Assembly (NCBI RefSeq): GCF_907165195.1
Contig: NZ_OU015584.1
Location: 2,552,978-2,616,977, forward strand
Length of the DNA: 64,000 bases
From: Parvicella tangerina
GTDB lineage: Bacteria; Bacteroidota; Bacteroidia; Flavobacteriales_D; Parvicellaceae
Direction: 5' to 3'
Under the pieces are notes generated by a model. The model did no database searches. It saw only the letters and a list, made by a program, of their open reading frames with translations, and was not told the DNA's origin. The position numbers were made by a program, and so were the translations under genes. Positions 1-7,450 of this stretch are shown here, piece after piece; within the stretch, counting starts at the first letter, position 1; each line of letters begins with the position of its first letter.

Positions 1-373
1 TTAGTTCCACTAGAGCTCTGATGCTATAACGCAAGTTCTCGTTTATAACATCTCCTTTATTTCTTAACCTAAGAATCGATTCTGGCAGGCCAATAGTCAT
101 TGGATTGCCTGACCTGTTTAATTTTGGTGTAAACAATTTAGACTTGGTGCCATCCTTCTTTAATTTAGGTTCAAGTTGGTAAATGGATTTCATATTATAG
201 CCTGATTTATTCAGTAACCTTGCCTTGAAAAGTAATTCCCAAGCGTTGATAGCTAATATTGAAAACGTTTCTTCACGATACTTAAAATCGGGCTTATTAT
301 AGATTTCAATAGCAGACAGCATCGAACTTATCGATTTATCAAGTAAACTTTGATATGTCTTGTTAATTTTCAT
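1..373 (-). CDS. DUF3644 family protein, N-terminal part (runs off the window)
   Basis: Reading from the ATG at 373-371 gives 124 codons without a stop up to the window edge, so only the N-terminus is present. The segment YREETFSILAINAWELLFKA (about residues 32-51) is the hallmark start of the DUF3644 family, whose members often sit in restriction and defence loci; their biochemical role is not known to me. The ATG follows directly on the TAG stop of the 29-codon hsdS remnant, and that in turn overlaps the helicase fusion gene, so it is very probably translated as part of the same operon. Recognition is by remembered family pattern. A DUF3644 profile match would settle it. Confidence 0.75.
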   Translation of the reverse strand, partial: MKINKTYQSLLDKSISSMLSAIEIYNKPDFKYREETFSILAINAWELLFKARLLNKSGYNMKSIYQLEPKLKKDGTKSKLFTPKLNRSGNPMTIGLPESILRLRNKGDVINENLRYSIRALVEL

Positions 374-463
374 CTACTCCACCCTAACCTGCCCATTCAT
401 CAACATCGGTAATAACCAATCCCGCAAACTGGAGAGGTGCTGGTTTTGTTTATTGTTATTCAT
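374..463 (-). pseudogene. hsdS C-terminal remnant (29 codons, in-frame scar of a type I specificity subunit)
   Basis: A short open frame starts at the ATG overlapping the stop of the upstream fusion gene (ATGA arrangement) and ends in TAG immediately before the ATG of the DUF3644 gene. Its translation contains HLSSLRDWLLPMLMNGQV, which is the usual C-terminal tail of type I restriction specificity subunits (HsdS), after a seven-residue Asn/Lys/Gln-rich start. Both target-recognition domains and the spacer helices are missing. I infer an in-frame internal deletion that kept the hsdS start and end, or recombination that left only the tail. It may still be translated because of the coupled start, but it cannot work as HsdS. 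Confidence 0.7.
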
Positions 464-2648
464 GTAATACCCTTTCAAACTCACCAATTACTTTAAAATT
501 CTTAAGTTCATCTTCCGTGAGTTCTATTGGTTTGTAATTATCGTCAGTAGACAATGGTTTCAAAACTATTTTAGCATGTTTCCAGCCATCCTCATTCTCA
601 ACCTTAACACTTGTATATTCCTTAACGGTATACCCTGCTCCAAAGTCTGTATCATGTAGGTCGGCACTCTCTACTAGCACAATTTTTCCACTCCTACTTC
701 CTCCGCCTGCTTTCTTGAACAAGCAAATAGAACCATTGGGAATGACTTTATTCATAGATTCTCCAATTACACGACAAGCAAACAACTGTTCCGAAGCTTG
801 TACATGAGAAGGTACTTTAATCCAAGAAGACTCTTCCACTTTCTGCAAGTCACTAAAATCACCAGCTGCAGCCTGCAAATCATATAACGGCACACTATCT
901 ACAAAAGGGTTGACTTGATCGTAATCATACAGCGGTATCACCTTTGTTTCTCTTTTGTAAGAGGCTATAACCTTTCTGAAATATTCTCGAAGGTTGTCAT
1001 CACATACATAAATATATGTTCCTCGAATACCTCTAAGCAAGATGGTTTTATAGATATTGATGATAAAATCTTTTAACTCTGCTGGATCTTTAATCGATTG
1101 CTTACCATTCTTATCGTAGTATTCTTTCTCTGAAATAATGATTTGATCGCTTTCCGGATCGTAACCAATCTCATTACCAAAAATGACACCTGTGTAATTT
1201 AGGTCATAGCCTTGTGTTGTGTGGATACAGCCTACTTCATTAATTGCATTTTCAGAGTTTACCCAATCTACAGCTATGCTATTCCATTGCAATCGAACTC
1301 CTTCAATTTCGATATCAAATTTTGATTTGTCTTTATTGGATACCCAAGGCCAAGAATAACCCGCAACTAGCCTAGATAATCCTACTTCATGATCACGTGC
1401 TTTGACTTCGCTAACCATATCTCGAAGTGAATCGAAAAGCACAAGTTCATAATCATTTGAACTAAACTTAGTGGGTCGTATCTCTTCAGAGCAACTCAAC
1501 AAATCACTAACGAAAGAGACATATCGATTCCCCCCTCTGACTCTGAATTGAGATTTCAATTTCTCTACTCTAGTGGAATTTGATTGCTTGAGAATATCGA
1601 AAGACTCTTTTAGAGCATCAGAGGGTTTGATGGATTGGTTCTCATCGTAAAACAAAACTGCCTTTTTCGATTGAATGTTCACCCAATCCAATTCACTACA
1701 TTTGGATTTATCCAACCCTAATTTCTCACACGCTTTATCAAAAGCTCCATAGTATGCGCCCAGATTAACCCTCCTTCTTAATCGGTGAGATTCATCAACT
1801 ATTACAATGTCGAATTTTTCTTTAGCTACCTCTGCTGGGCCAATAACCATTTTAGTCGTGAGCCCTTTGATATTTTTAAAGACTTTTTTCAAGGTCTTTC
1901 TGAACGATGCCATCGGAACAACAAGCGCCATCCTTGGATTAGGATATTGTTCTTTTAGCTTTCTGATCAATACTACCAACTCAGATTCCTCGATTCCAAA
2001 CTCGCTATAATTGAAATCACTGAGATCAGTATTGAGCAACTTAAATAGGAAAATGGCCAAAATCGTCTTTCCTGTTCCAGCTCCTCCTTCAACAATAATC
2101 GTATTGAATTTCTCATCAAGTAAATCCTGCATAATGATCCTAAGTCCAGTAACCTGATCACGACTTAATGATTTATAAGGAGAATACTTAAAAAGGTCTG
2201 AGTTATCAATATGCTCAAGCGAGTGTTTTGCAATACCTTCGGCACGAAGATTATTCCATATCTCTTTAAAAACGTCCCAATAAACCTCGTTCTTTTGGTA
2301 GTAATTGTGATTCGCCAATCCTACATTGCCATTCATCAACTTGTACTGTCCGTCACCTGAAAAATACTTAATCAGATTTGACTCTATATCCAAAGTAGCT
2401 GATTTATTGAAAATGTTTGAATCAATCAAATGGACTGCTGTTAGCTTCTTTTTTTTGTCATGGGCTAAATGAGAAGACATTCTTTGGTAGACGTCAGTTG
2501 TCTCTCCCACATAAGCCTCTTTAACCTTATCATCACTCAAGATATACACTACTGGCCAAAAATCCTTTGCGTAATGCTCGTTATTAAACTCATCAAAAAG
2601 AGATGAGTCGAAATCATATCGTACTATTTTTGTTCGCTGCGTACTCAC
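456..2648 (-). CDS. GIY-YIG nuclease / DUF2075 helicase / LexA-like S24 peptidase fusion
   Basis: Three domains are visible in 730 residues. Residues about 32-100 are GIY-YIG-like: VVYIL (33-37), AYVGET (45-50), Arg56 and Glu89 match the family's catalytic positions. Residues about 160-580 are a DUF2075-type superfamily 1-like helicase with Walker A GGAGTGKT (188-195) and Walker B IVIVDESH (281-288). Residues about 585-730 match the C-terminal half of LexA/UmuD: an Ala595-Gly596 pair in LQAAAGD, the nucleophile Ser631 in GESM and the general base Lys676 in YTVKEY. Spacing from Gly to Ser is 35, close to LexA's 34. The start is GTG, overlapping the stop of the MazG-like gene as GTGA. I infer a nucleic-acid processing enzyme whose activity can be changed by damage-induced self-cleavage. 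The substrate is unknown. Confidence 0.85.
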   Translation of the reverse strand: MSTQRTKIVRYDFDSSLFDEFNNEHYAKDFWPVVYILSDDKVKEAYVGETTDVYQRMSSHLAHDKKKKLTAVHLIDSNIFNKSATLDIESNLIKYFSGDGQYKLMNGNVGLANHNYYQKNEVYWDVFKEIWNNLRAEGIAKHSLEHIDNSDLFKYSPYKSLSRDQVTGLRIIMQDLLDEKFNTIIVEGGAGTGKTILAIFLFKLLNTDLSDFNYSEFGIEESELVVLIRKLKEQYPNPRMALVVPMASFRKTLKKVFKNIKGLTTKMVIGPAEVAKEKFDIVIVDESHRLRRRVNLGAYYGAFDKACEKLGLDKSKCSELDWVNIQSKKAVLFYDENQSIKPSDALKESFDILKQSNSTRVEKLKSQFRVRGGNRYVSFVSDLLSCSEEIRPTKFSSNDYELVLFDSLRDMVSEVKARDHEVGLSRLVAGYSWPWVSNKDKSKFDIEIEGVRLQWNSIAVDWVNSENAINEVGCIHTTQGYDLNYTGVIFGNEIGYDPESDQIIISEKEYYDKNGKQSIKDPAELKDFIINIYKTILLRGIRGTYIYVCDDNLREYFRKVIASYKRETKVIPLYDYDQVNPFVDSVPLYDLQAAAGDFSDLQKVEESSWIKVPSHVQASEQLFACRVIGESMNKVIPNGSICLFKKAGGGSRSGKIVLVESADLHDTDFGAGYTVKEYTSVKVENEDGWKHAKIVLKPLSTDDNYKPIELTEDELKNFKVIGEFERVLHE

Positions 2649-2983
2649 AGATCTGTATACTTTTTAGCTGTCCCTTTAGCCTTTTCTACGGGGTACTTTT
2701 CATCATTCTTCTTAATTTTATCTAGGATAATTTCTTTCACATCCAAGCCATGCTTCTCCGCCAACAAAAATGCAAACGAGAAAACATCTGCCAACTCCTC
2801 TTTAAGTCTTTCAGGTTTTACATCCTCGCAATTGACTGTATCCTTCCACAAGAATAATTCATTTAACTCTCCTGCTTCTATGGATATAGCTGTCGCCAAA
2901 TTTTTAGAGTCATGGAATTGTTTCCAATCACGGTCATCTCTAAACTTTAATAGGGCTTCTTGTATTTCTTTTATTTCTGACAT
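2645..2983 (-). CDS. MazG-like nucleotide pyrophosphohydrolase
   Basis: 112 residues, all-alpha, typical length for a single-domain MazG-like enzyme of the dCTP pyrophosphatase branch. The metal-binding motif is complete: E36xxE39 and E63xxD66. Such enzymes hydrolyse NTPs or dNTPs to the monophosphate and pyrophosphate. Its last four bases overlap the GTG start of the helicase fusion, so the two are translationally coupled, and I expect the proteins to act together. MazG-like enzymes beside DUF2075 proteins and type I restriction genes are a recurring arrangement as far as I recall. Which nucleotide is used cannot be told from sequence. Confidence 0.85.
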   Translation of the reverse strand: MSEIKEIQEALLKFRDDRDWKQFHDSKNLATAISIEAGELNELFLWKDTVNCEDVKPERLKEELADVFSFAFLLAEKHGLDVKEIILDKIKKNDEKYPVEKAKGTAKKYTDL

Positions 2984-3002
2984 AGAGTATTCTTAATTTC
3001 TA

Positions 3003-3482
3003 TTACTTACATGATGCTTCCACAATGGTCCACTCAAAGTTTTCAATATCTTTCCACTGTTGGTTACTAATGCTAATTTCTGTTTTATACGTATAAGAAC
3101 TGTTCGGTGAGATAAATTCGTATATATCAAACGTCTTCGTTAATACAGTTGCTCCTGTTTTTGATTTGAAGACAACTTGAGCATTTATATCTTTAAGCGT
3201 AGCTAATGTTGCAGTATTCTTGATAACACACTTTAACTTCATACCTTTTACCTTCATACTGAGAAGGTTCTTGTAGATAGGTTCAGTACTTAAAGTTCCT
3301 GTCAAATACGAAGTAGCTTGTTTGCATTCTTTTAAAAACAACTCTTGCTTCAACTCTTCCTCCGTCTTAGGAGAATTGCCAGTCCCTACTTCTGTTGAGG
3401 GATCATTTGTATTGCATGATATCAAAATGATACTCCAAAACAATACTAGGCAATAAGTCAACACATTTTTCATATTATTCAT
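3003..3482 (-). CDS. putative lipoprotein, unknown function
   Basis: 159 residues with a lipoprotein signal: a hydrophobic stretch (about 7-21) ending in the lipobox LISC with Cys23, followed by an acidic, Ser/Thr-rich linker. The rest (about 55-159) is predicted beta-rich, with pattern KVKGMKLKCVIKNTA and KTFDIYEFISPNSSYTYK recalling FxLYD-type or similar immunoglobulin-like secreted domains, but I cannot name the family with confidence. It lies 19 bases upstream of the MazG-like gene on the same strand and may be co-transcribed with the island, although a surface lipoprotein has no obvious part in it. Confidence 0.7.
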   Translation of the reverse strand: MNNMKNVLTYCLVLFWSIILISCNTNDPSTEVGTGNSPKTEEELKQELFLKECKQATSYLTGTLSTEPIYKNLLSMKVKGMKLKCVIKNTATLATLKDINAQVVFKSKTGATVLTKTFDIYEFISPNSSYTYKTEISISNQQWKDIENFEWTIVEASCK

Positions 3483-3511
3483 AGTTAGTTCTTTTCAATC
3501 CTCTAAATTAA

Positions 3512-4315
3512 TCATTCTCTCCTCCTCAATCTATTCGTTTGCTCCATCATCATCCCAAAGCAATCACCATCATCACCATCCACATGAACAAAAACATCCA
3601 GGAGGATTGAACCGATTGCGCCTTCCACTTCGTGTTTGTTCAGGTTAAAATACGTTACCCCGTGGCCTTCATACTTTCCGTAAGAGTCCTTTTTAAAACT
3701 CACACTCTTTTCCAAATCACTATCATGCAACTCAAAGTGCAGCACCGCACAAGGGTCACCGTTGATGGTGGTGTCTTTTTGATACGTGATTGTCTTGGTA
3801 GCCACCACGGCTGTTGTACTTCCATAGGCATTCACGGGGAAGCTGACCTCCTTCTCAATGCTTTCACCTAATTTAATGTCTGCCGGGGGAAGGTTAAAAA
3901 GCATGTCAAACAACATTTCGCTGCTGGGATTATTGCTAAACGTACCATCTGGCTTTAACCCTGTTGCCTCATTCGTGCCGGGTTGGTTCATCTTATCGCC
4001 CAACACTTGCTCTCCGCCTTCTACTTCAAAATCGGTGATGCTCATATCTTTCATGATAAAACTAGCGGTTTCTGGTCCGGTGCCTTCAATAGCTATGGTC
4101 CCCTCACCGATCAATCCACGAGGCTTCTCCATACCACCACAGTCCATCACCAACGTGGTTTCTCCTTTCTGGTAGTAATCATAAGCTACGGAGCTTCCTT
4201 CTTCAAAGTACAAAGAGAAGACTTCCAGGTCACCATAGATGACTTCGCGCGGAGTATCGCTACAGGCAGAGAGTAAAATAGCCAGCAACGAGATGATAAG
4301 CAGATAGGGTTTCAT
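3512..4315 (-). CDS. putative lipoprotein, unknown function
   Basis: 267 residues with the lipobox LLSAC at Cys18, so probably anchored in a membrane facing the periplasm. The mature part alternates short strands and turns, with the segments FNLPPADIKLGESIEKEV and a Thr-rich strand (TKTITYQKDTTI), reminiscent of DUF6263-like lipoproteins in which a measured quantity is tested against a default value. I do not recognise it firmly. The last residues are basic (RLRRRE). It is 29 bases upstream of the next lipoprotein gene on the same strand. Confidence 0.7.
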   Translation of the reverse strand: MKPYLLIISLLAILLSACSDTPREVIYGDLEVFSLYFEEGSSVAYDYYQKGETTLVMDCGGMEKPRGLIGEGTIAIEGTGPETASFIMKDMSITDFEVEGGEQVLGDKMNQPGTNEATGLKPDGTFSNNPSSEMLFDMLFNLPPADIKLGESIEKEVSFPVNAYGSTTAVVATKTITYQKDTTINGDPCAVLHFELHDSDLEKSVSFKKDSYGKYEGHGVTYFNLNKHEVEGAIGSILLDVFVHVDGDDGDCFGMMMEQTNRLRRRE

Positions 4316-4358
4316 GTGTCAATTGTTACAAACCTTAAAGGTAATCATTCCCCTAAAA

Positions 4359-4562
4359 TTACTTCCCCGGATACGGATCCTCAGGCGCATCTCCTCGCCC
4401 CGTAAGATTTTTCCAACATTTCTTAGGATGGGTGTCTTCTTTGTAAAAAGGGCATGGAGGCAACGAACTAGCTGAAGCCATGACCATCTCATGACCACAG
4501 TCTTGGCATTTAAACCTTCCACCCGATACATCTGATCCGTAGGGTATGCAATTTTTGTCCAT
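4359..4562 (-). CDS. small zinc-ribbon protein
   Basis: 67 residues. C19xxC22 in FKCQDCGHE and Cys37 in PPCPFY form three ligands of a probable zinc ribbon, with Cys49 (KKCW) or a histidine as the fourth. The ending WKNLTGRGDAPEDPYPGK resembles the tail of small zinc-ribbon proteins seen across bacteria. No function is known to me. It was chosen over a longer frame on the same strand (4319-4531) because only this frame gives the Cys motif. Two 21-bp tandem repeats sit about 60-100 bases upstream of its ATG. Confidence 0.7.
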   Translation of the reverse strand: MDKNCIPYGSDVSGGRFKCQDCGHEMVMASASSLPPCPFYKEDTHPKKCWKNLTGRGDAPEDPYPGK

Positions 4563-4621
4563 AGTTAGTAGTTTAGGATTTTGAAGGGATAAAGCTACGA
4601 AGCTCGTGGTTAAATGTCAAC

Positions 4622-4663
4622 AGGTATTTATACGTGTTTTTTAGGTATTTATACGCGGTTTTT
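4622..4663. repeat. two 21-bp tandem repeats upstream of the zinc-ribbon gene
   Basis: AGGTATTTATACG followed by a T-rich tail occurs twice in a row (4622-4642 and 4643-4663), with two differences between the copies. The period of 21 bases equals two helical turns, so a protein bound to both copies would sit on one face of the DNA. The position, 60-100 bases before the ATG at 4562, fits an operator or promoter element. The rest of 4563-4820 shows nothing I recognise. Confidence 0.6.
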
Positions 4664-4820
4664 AGCCATTTAACGCTTGATGTTAGACGTTGGGTAGTTA
4701 TTCTCAACACAATTCTGACACTCAATTAGTTCCGTCCAGATCACCCCAACCCACCAGAAAGCTGGTAACGATGAAACGATTTCAGAAGACCCAAACAAAA
4801 CATCCCCCACACAAAACATC

Positions 4821-4951
4821 CCCCCTCCTCCGAGGAGGGGGCTAGGGGGTGGTAAACCCACAACAACCTAATCCCCCCAACTATCAGCACTCCCCCCTCC
4901 TCCTAGGAAAACCCGTCACGCCACTGCGTGAGGGACAGGAGGTGGTAAACC
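4821..4951. repeat. 131-bp direct repeat, copy 1 (palindromic units A1 and A2)
   Basis: It starts with a near-perfect 10-bp inverted repeat around one base (CCCCCTCCTC C GAGGAGGGGG, 4821-4841), then CTAGGGGGTGGTAAACCCA, a unique-looking linker, and a second hairpin (CCCGTCACGC...GCGTGAGGG, 4911-4934) ending in GGTGGTAAAC. The same stretch with a handful of differences recurs at 5552-5683, on the other side of the DUF559 gene. Shorter versions of the unit recur through 5.3-16.7 kb. Confidence 0.85.
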
Positions 4952-4959
4952 AAAACAAC

Positions 4960-5328
4960 CTAACCACTATTAAAACTACTCTCAATCTGTTCCAAAACAA
5001 CATCCAACCTACTAAACACATCTTCATTTTCAAACCTGATCACTTTAATCCCCTGATCATTTAGAAACTGCGTTCTTCTCTTATCTCTTTCCTGTCCTTC
5101 CTTAGTAAAATGTGGCTCACCATCCAGTTCAATGGCTAGTTTTTCTTCGTTGCAGTAAAAGTCCACAACATAATATCCTACACTAAACTGTCTTCTGAAT
5201 TTCCTGCCAGCAAGTTGTTTCCCCTTTAAAAATTTCCATAACGCATCCTCAGCTGGAGTTGCATTATTTCGAAGACGTTGTCTCAACTCTCTAAGTTCTG
5301 ATTTGTTATTTACAAAGTCGTTGCTCAT
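4960..5328 (-). CDS. DUF559 family, Vsr-like endonuclease-fold protein
   Basis: 122 residues, the usual length of DUF559 proteins. An N-terminal helix with RLRNNATPAEDALWKFLK is followed by the Vsr-like nuclease core: Asp56 in VVDFYC, Glu67 and Asp69 in IELDGEPH, His73, then IKVIRFEN. These residues match the active site of very-short-patch repair nucleases, so DNA cleavage or nicking is likely, but no natural substrate is established for the family. The gene is set between two 131-bp copies of a palindromic repeat (4821-4951, 5552-5683), with the stop codon about 10 bases from copy 1. I infer a functional link between nuclease and repeat. Confidence 0.85.
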   Translation of the reverse strand: MSNDFVNNKSELRELRQRLRNNATPAEDALWKFLKGKQLAGRKFRRQFSVGYYVVDFYCNEEKLAIELDGEPHFTKEGQERDKRRTQFLNDQGIKVIRFENEDVFSRLDVVLEQIESSFNSG

Positions 5329-5399
5329 GGGGTGCTAAATAGGGAGTTGTTTAAATATAGGTATTATAATTAACATGATTTGAGCGGGTAGTGTGATTT

Positions 5400-5525
5400 T
5401 ACCCCTCCGCCTACGGCACCTCCCCTCAAAGGGGAGGTGTCACGCAGTGACGGAGGGGTAACCCACCTGTCATCCTGAGTGCAGTGCAACGCAACGAAGG
5501 ATCTCCTCAATGGGAGCACATAACT
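5400..5525. repeat. dispersed repeat units A (variant) and B
   Basis: 5400-5460 is a G/C-rich variant of unit A with nested hairpins: CCTCCCCT-caa-AGGGGAGG and TCACGCAGTGA, ending GGAGGGGTAACCCA. It is followed at about 5467-5520 by unit B, GTCATCCTGAGTGCAGTGCA...GAAGGATCTCCT...GGGAGCACAT. Unit B recurs at about 9003, 14600 and 16535. Neither unit codes for protein. Confidence 0.8.
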
Positions 5526-5551
5526 CAACTTCAGAAACCCCAATCAATCAT

Positions 5552-5683
5552 CCCCCTCCTCCGAGGAGGGGGCTAGGGGGTGGTAAACCCACAACAACCT
5601 AATCCCCCCAACTATCAGCACTCTCCCCTCCTCCGAGGAAAACCCGTCACGCCACTGCGTGAGGGTTAAGGGGTGGTAAACCC
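5552..5683. repeat. 131-bp direct repeat, copy 2
   Basis: Nearly identical to 4821-4951, including the linker ACAACAACCTAATCCCCCCA that is not part of the dispersed palindromes. The differences I count are few and clustered at the second hairpin and its 3' edge. Together the two copies enclose the DUF559 gene in direct orientation, 731 bases apart. Confidence 0.85.
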
Positions 5684-5689
5684 AACCTT

Positions 5690-6553
5690 GAGAGATACCT
5701 CACTAACACTCAATATAACATCTTCTCTAGAAGCTTTATTCTGTTAACAAAAGTTAAATCGAAAAACCCCATTTCCCGCTTATCTATTGGGTTGTACAAC
5801 CCCCCTCAGTAAAAACGACCGTTCACGAAGTTTAACAAAAATTGGGTAACCTTTTTTTTCGAACCTTTTTCACTCATAGCGTGTAAATATTAGTGAGGTT
5901 GGTCAAAGCACAGTTTGCTAACTACCATGAAAGAAGCTTTTGGCAATCCTCCCCCTTAATCCCCCTCCCAAGGGGGAATTAAAAAGTTACTATCAATTAT
6001 CCCAACAACTCCCCCTTCGGAGGGGGCTGGGGGGAGGACTACGAAAAGTGACTACTAAAGCAAAAGACTTAGTAAGACCGGGAAGCACGCAGTGATCACC
6101 CGGCCGCACTTAGACTTTGCGCATAGATCGATTCCGGAGTTCGATCAGCCTTGACTTTTTTGTTTCTTCCGACACTTCGGAATAGTGTCAAGACAAAAAT
6201 GAAAGAACACCCTTAGAACCTGCAACTAACAACAAAGAATTAAAAGCTCAAAGCGAGCAATACACACACCCGTGCTGTAAATCAATAACCCGGCTGAAAA
6301 AAAAACAAAGCCAACATCAAATCTCCCCCTCCTTCGAGGAGGGGGCTCGGGGGGTGGTAAACCACAACAACCCAAGTAAAAACAACCTGTTTAAAAGTTA
6401 AACAGTGTAATTAAAAACCAGATTGAATCAATAATTGTCATACTGAGCGAAGCGAACGTATCTCCTACTTAATAGCACCGCTAACCTTCAGGAGACGCCA
6501 CATTTCACTCAGAGTGACAGCCATAAAAAGATTCAATCCTAAAATTAAAAGTT
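5690..6553. other. non-coding tract with palindromic repeats and hairpins
   Basis: No credible gene. 5950-6045 and 6320-6362 carry C-rich units of family A (for example CTCCCCCTTCGGAGGGGG at 6009-6027). 6437-6525 carries degenerate copies of units B and C around TTCAGGAGACGCC. Between them, 6078-6192 has three hairpins in series: CCGGG/CCCGG (6078-6103), GATCGA/TCGATC (6126-6146) and GACACT/AGTGTC (6171-6189), with a T-rich stretch after the second. CTTGAC (6150) can also pair with GTCAAG (6187). 5690-5940 shows nothing I recognise. Confidence 0.6.
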
Positions 6554-7327
6554 ATGGCAAAGTATAAATCACCATTTCGCATTACCGGGAAGGTAGGCGA
6601 TATGAAATTCAGAGACGGTAAGATCGTCATGGTAGGTGACTCTTTTAATAAGCGTCCACCTTCAAAAAGAACAAAAGAAAATCAGCAAGAATTTGCAGGA
6701 ATGGCCATCAGTGCTTCGGCATTGTTACGTGCTCTTTCCAAAGCAAAAGAAGCGTTTGCTGATAAAACCACCCGCAATAGAGCATTCTCTATTATGCGAG
6801 AGATCCTAAACCTCGGTGCAGGACTGCGTGGTCAGCGTACCATCGATATTGTGACTCATAAATCCAAGCTGCTTGGCTTTGAGTTCAACGATACCGATAA
6901 GCTCGAGAATATCCTCATAGCTCCTATCAACGCTTCGGTGAATGCCGATAGAAATGAGATCGTAGTGAATATTCCGGACTTCAGCACCACGGCAGATCTC
7001 AATGCTCCGGAGTTTGCTACCCATTTTAGATTCAAACTAGCCATTGGCGTTTTGAGCAATCATGGGTTTGATAGCAATCTCAAGAAGTACCAAAGCGTAA
7101 ACGATTCGAAAGAATCACTCAATGCGATGGTTACTTCGGTTGAGATCCCCTTGGGTGGAATGGTCGGTCAAACCACCACGCTCACCGCTCAATTACCTGA
7201 TCTTCCCGTCTTAGACGCGGATGAAGTATTGATCGGAGCAGTAGGCATCGAGTTCCTGGAAATCGTCAATGGCGACTTCTACGACTTCGATACCGATAGA
7301 GGTATGCAAATCATAATAGCCGAGTAA
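6554..7327 (+). CDS. conserved hypothetical protein, unknown function
   Basis: 257 residues with no signal peptide or membrane segment. The start MAKYKSPFRITGKVGDMKFRDGKIVM, a basic KRPPSKRTKENQQEF helix, and a second half of predicted beta strands recall the layout of the DUF6266-like proteins of Bacteroidota (short glycine-rich start, helix, beta sandwich), but I cannot confirm membership. It stands alone between repeat-filled non-coding DNA on both sides and has an excellent uniform codon pattern, so I believe it is real. A hairpin with a T run at 7505-7553 could end its transcript. Confidence 0.7.
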   Translation: MAKYKSPFRITGKVGDMKFRDGKIVMVGDSFNKRPPSKRTKENQQEFAGMAISASALLRALSKAKEAFADKTTRNRAFSIMREILNLGAGLRGQRTIDIVTHKSKLLGFEFNDTDKLENILIAPINASVNADRNEIVVNIPDFSTTADLNAPEFATHFRFKLAIGVLSNHGFDSNLKKYQSVNDSKESLNAMVTSVEIPLGGMVGQTTTLTAQLPDLPVLDADEVLIGAVGIEFLEIVNGDFYDFDTDRGMQIIIAE

Positions 7328-7386
7328 ATTAATAACAAGATGATTAGACCAAGCTAGCGTCAAAGATCAAACATCTGGCGTCCAGA

Positions 7387-7428
7387 GTCTAGCGTCTAGC
7401 ATCTAGCGTCTAGCGTCTAGCGTCTAGC
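7387..7428. repeat. 7-bp tandem repeat (GTCTAGC) x6
   Basis: Six consecutive 7-mers: five are GTCTAGC and the third is ATCTAGC. Degenerate copies (AGCGTCAAAG, GGCGTCCAGA) flank both sides from about 7355 to 7435, and a related GAGTCTAGCGTTC occurs at about 16498. The period does not keep a reading frame, but no gene is overlapped. Slippage would change its length. Confidence 0.85.
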
Positions 7429-7450
7429 GTCAAAGATCTAATATCTATTA

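Noticed and set aside
374-463. Complete type I restriction system
   Set aside because: Only 29 codons of hsdS are present, and no hsdM or hsdR lies in the window.
4849-5064. 71-codon plus-strand frame opposite the DUF559 gene
   Set aside because: It is mostly a translation of the palindromic repeat (Pro/Gln/Asn-rich) and the complement of a real gene.
7355-7435. CRISPR-like array
   Set aside because: The units are only 7 bases with no unique spacers between them; they are a plain tandem repeat.
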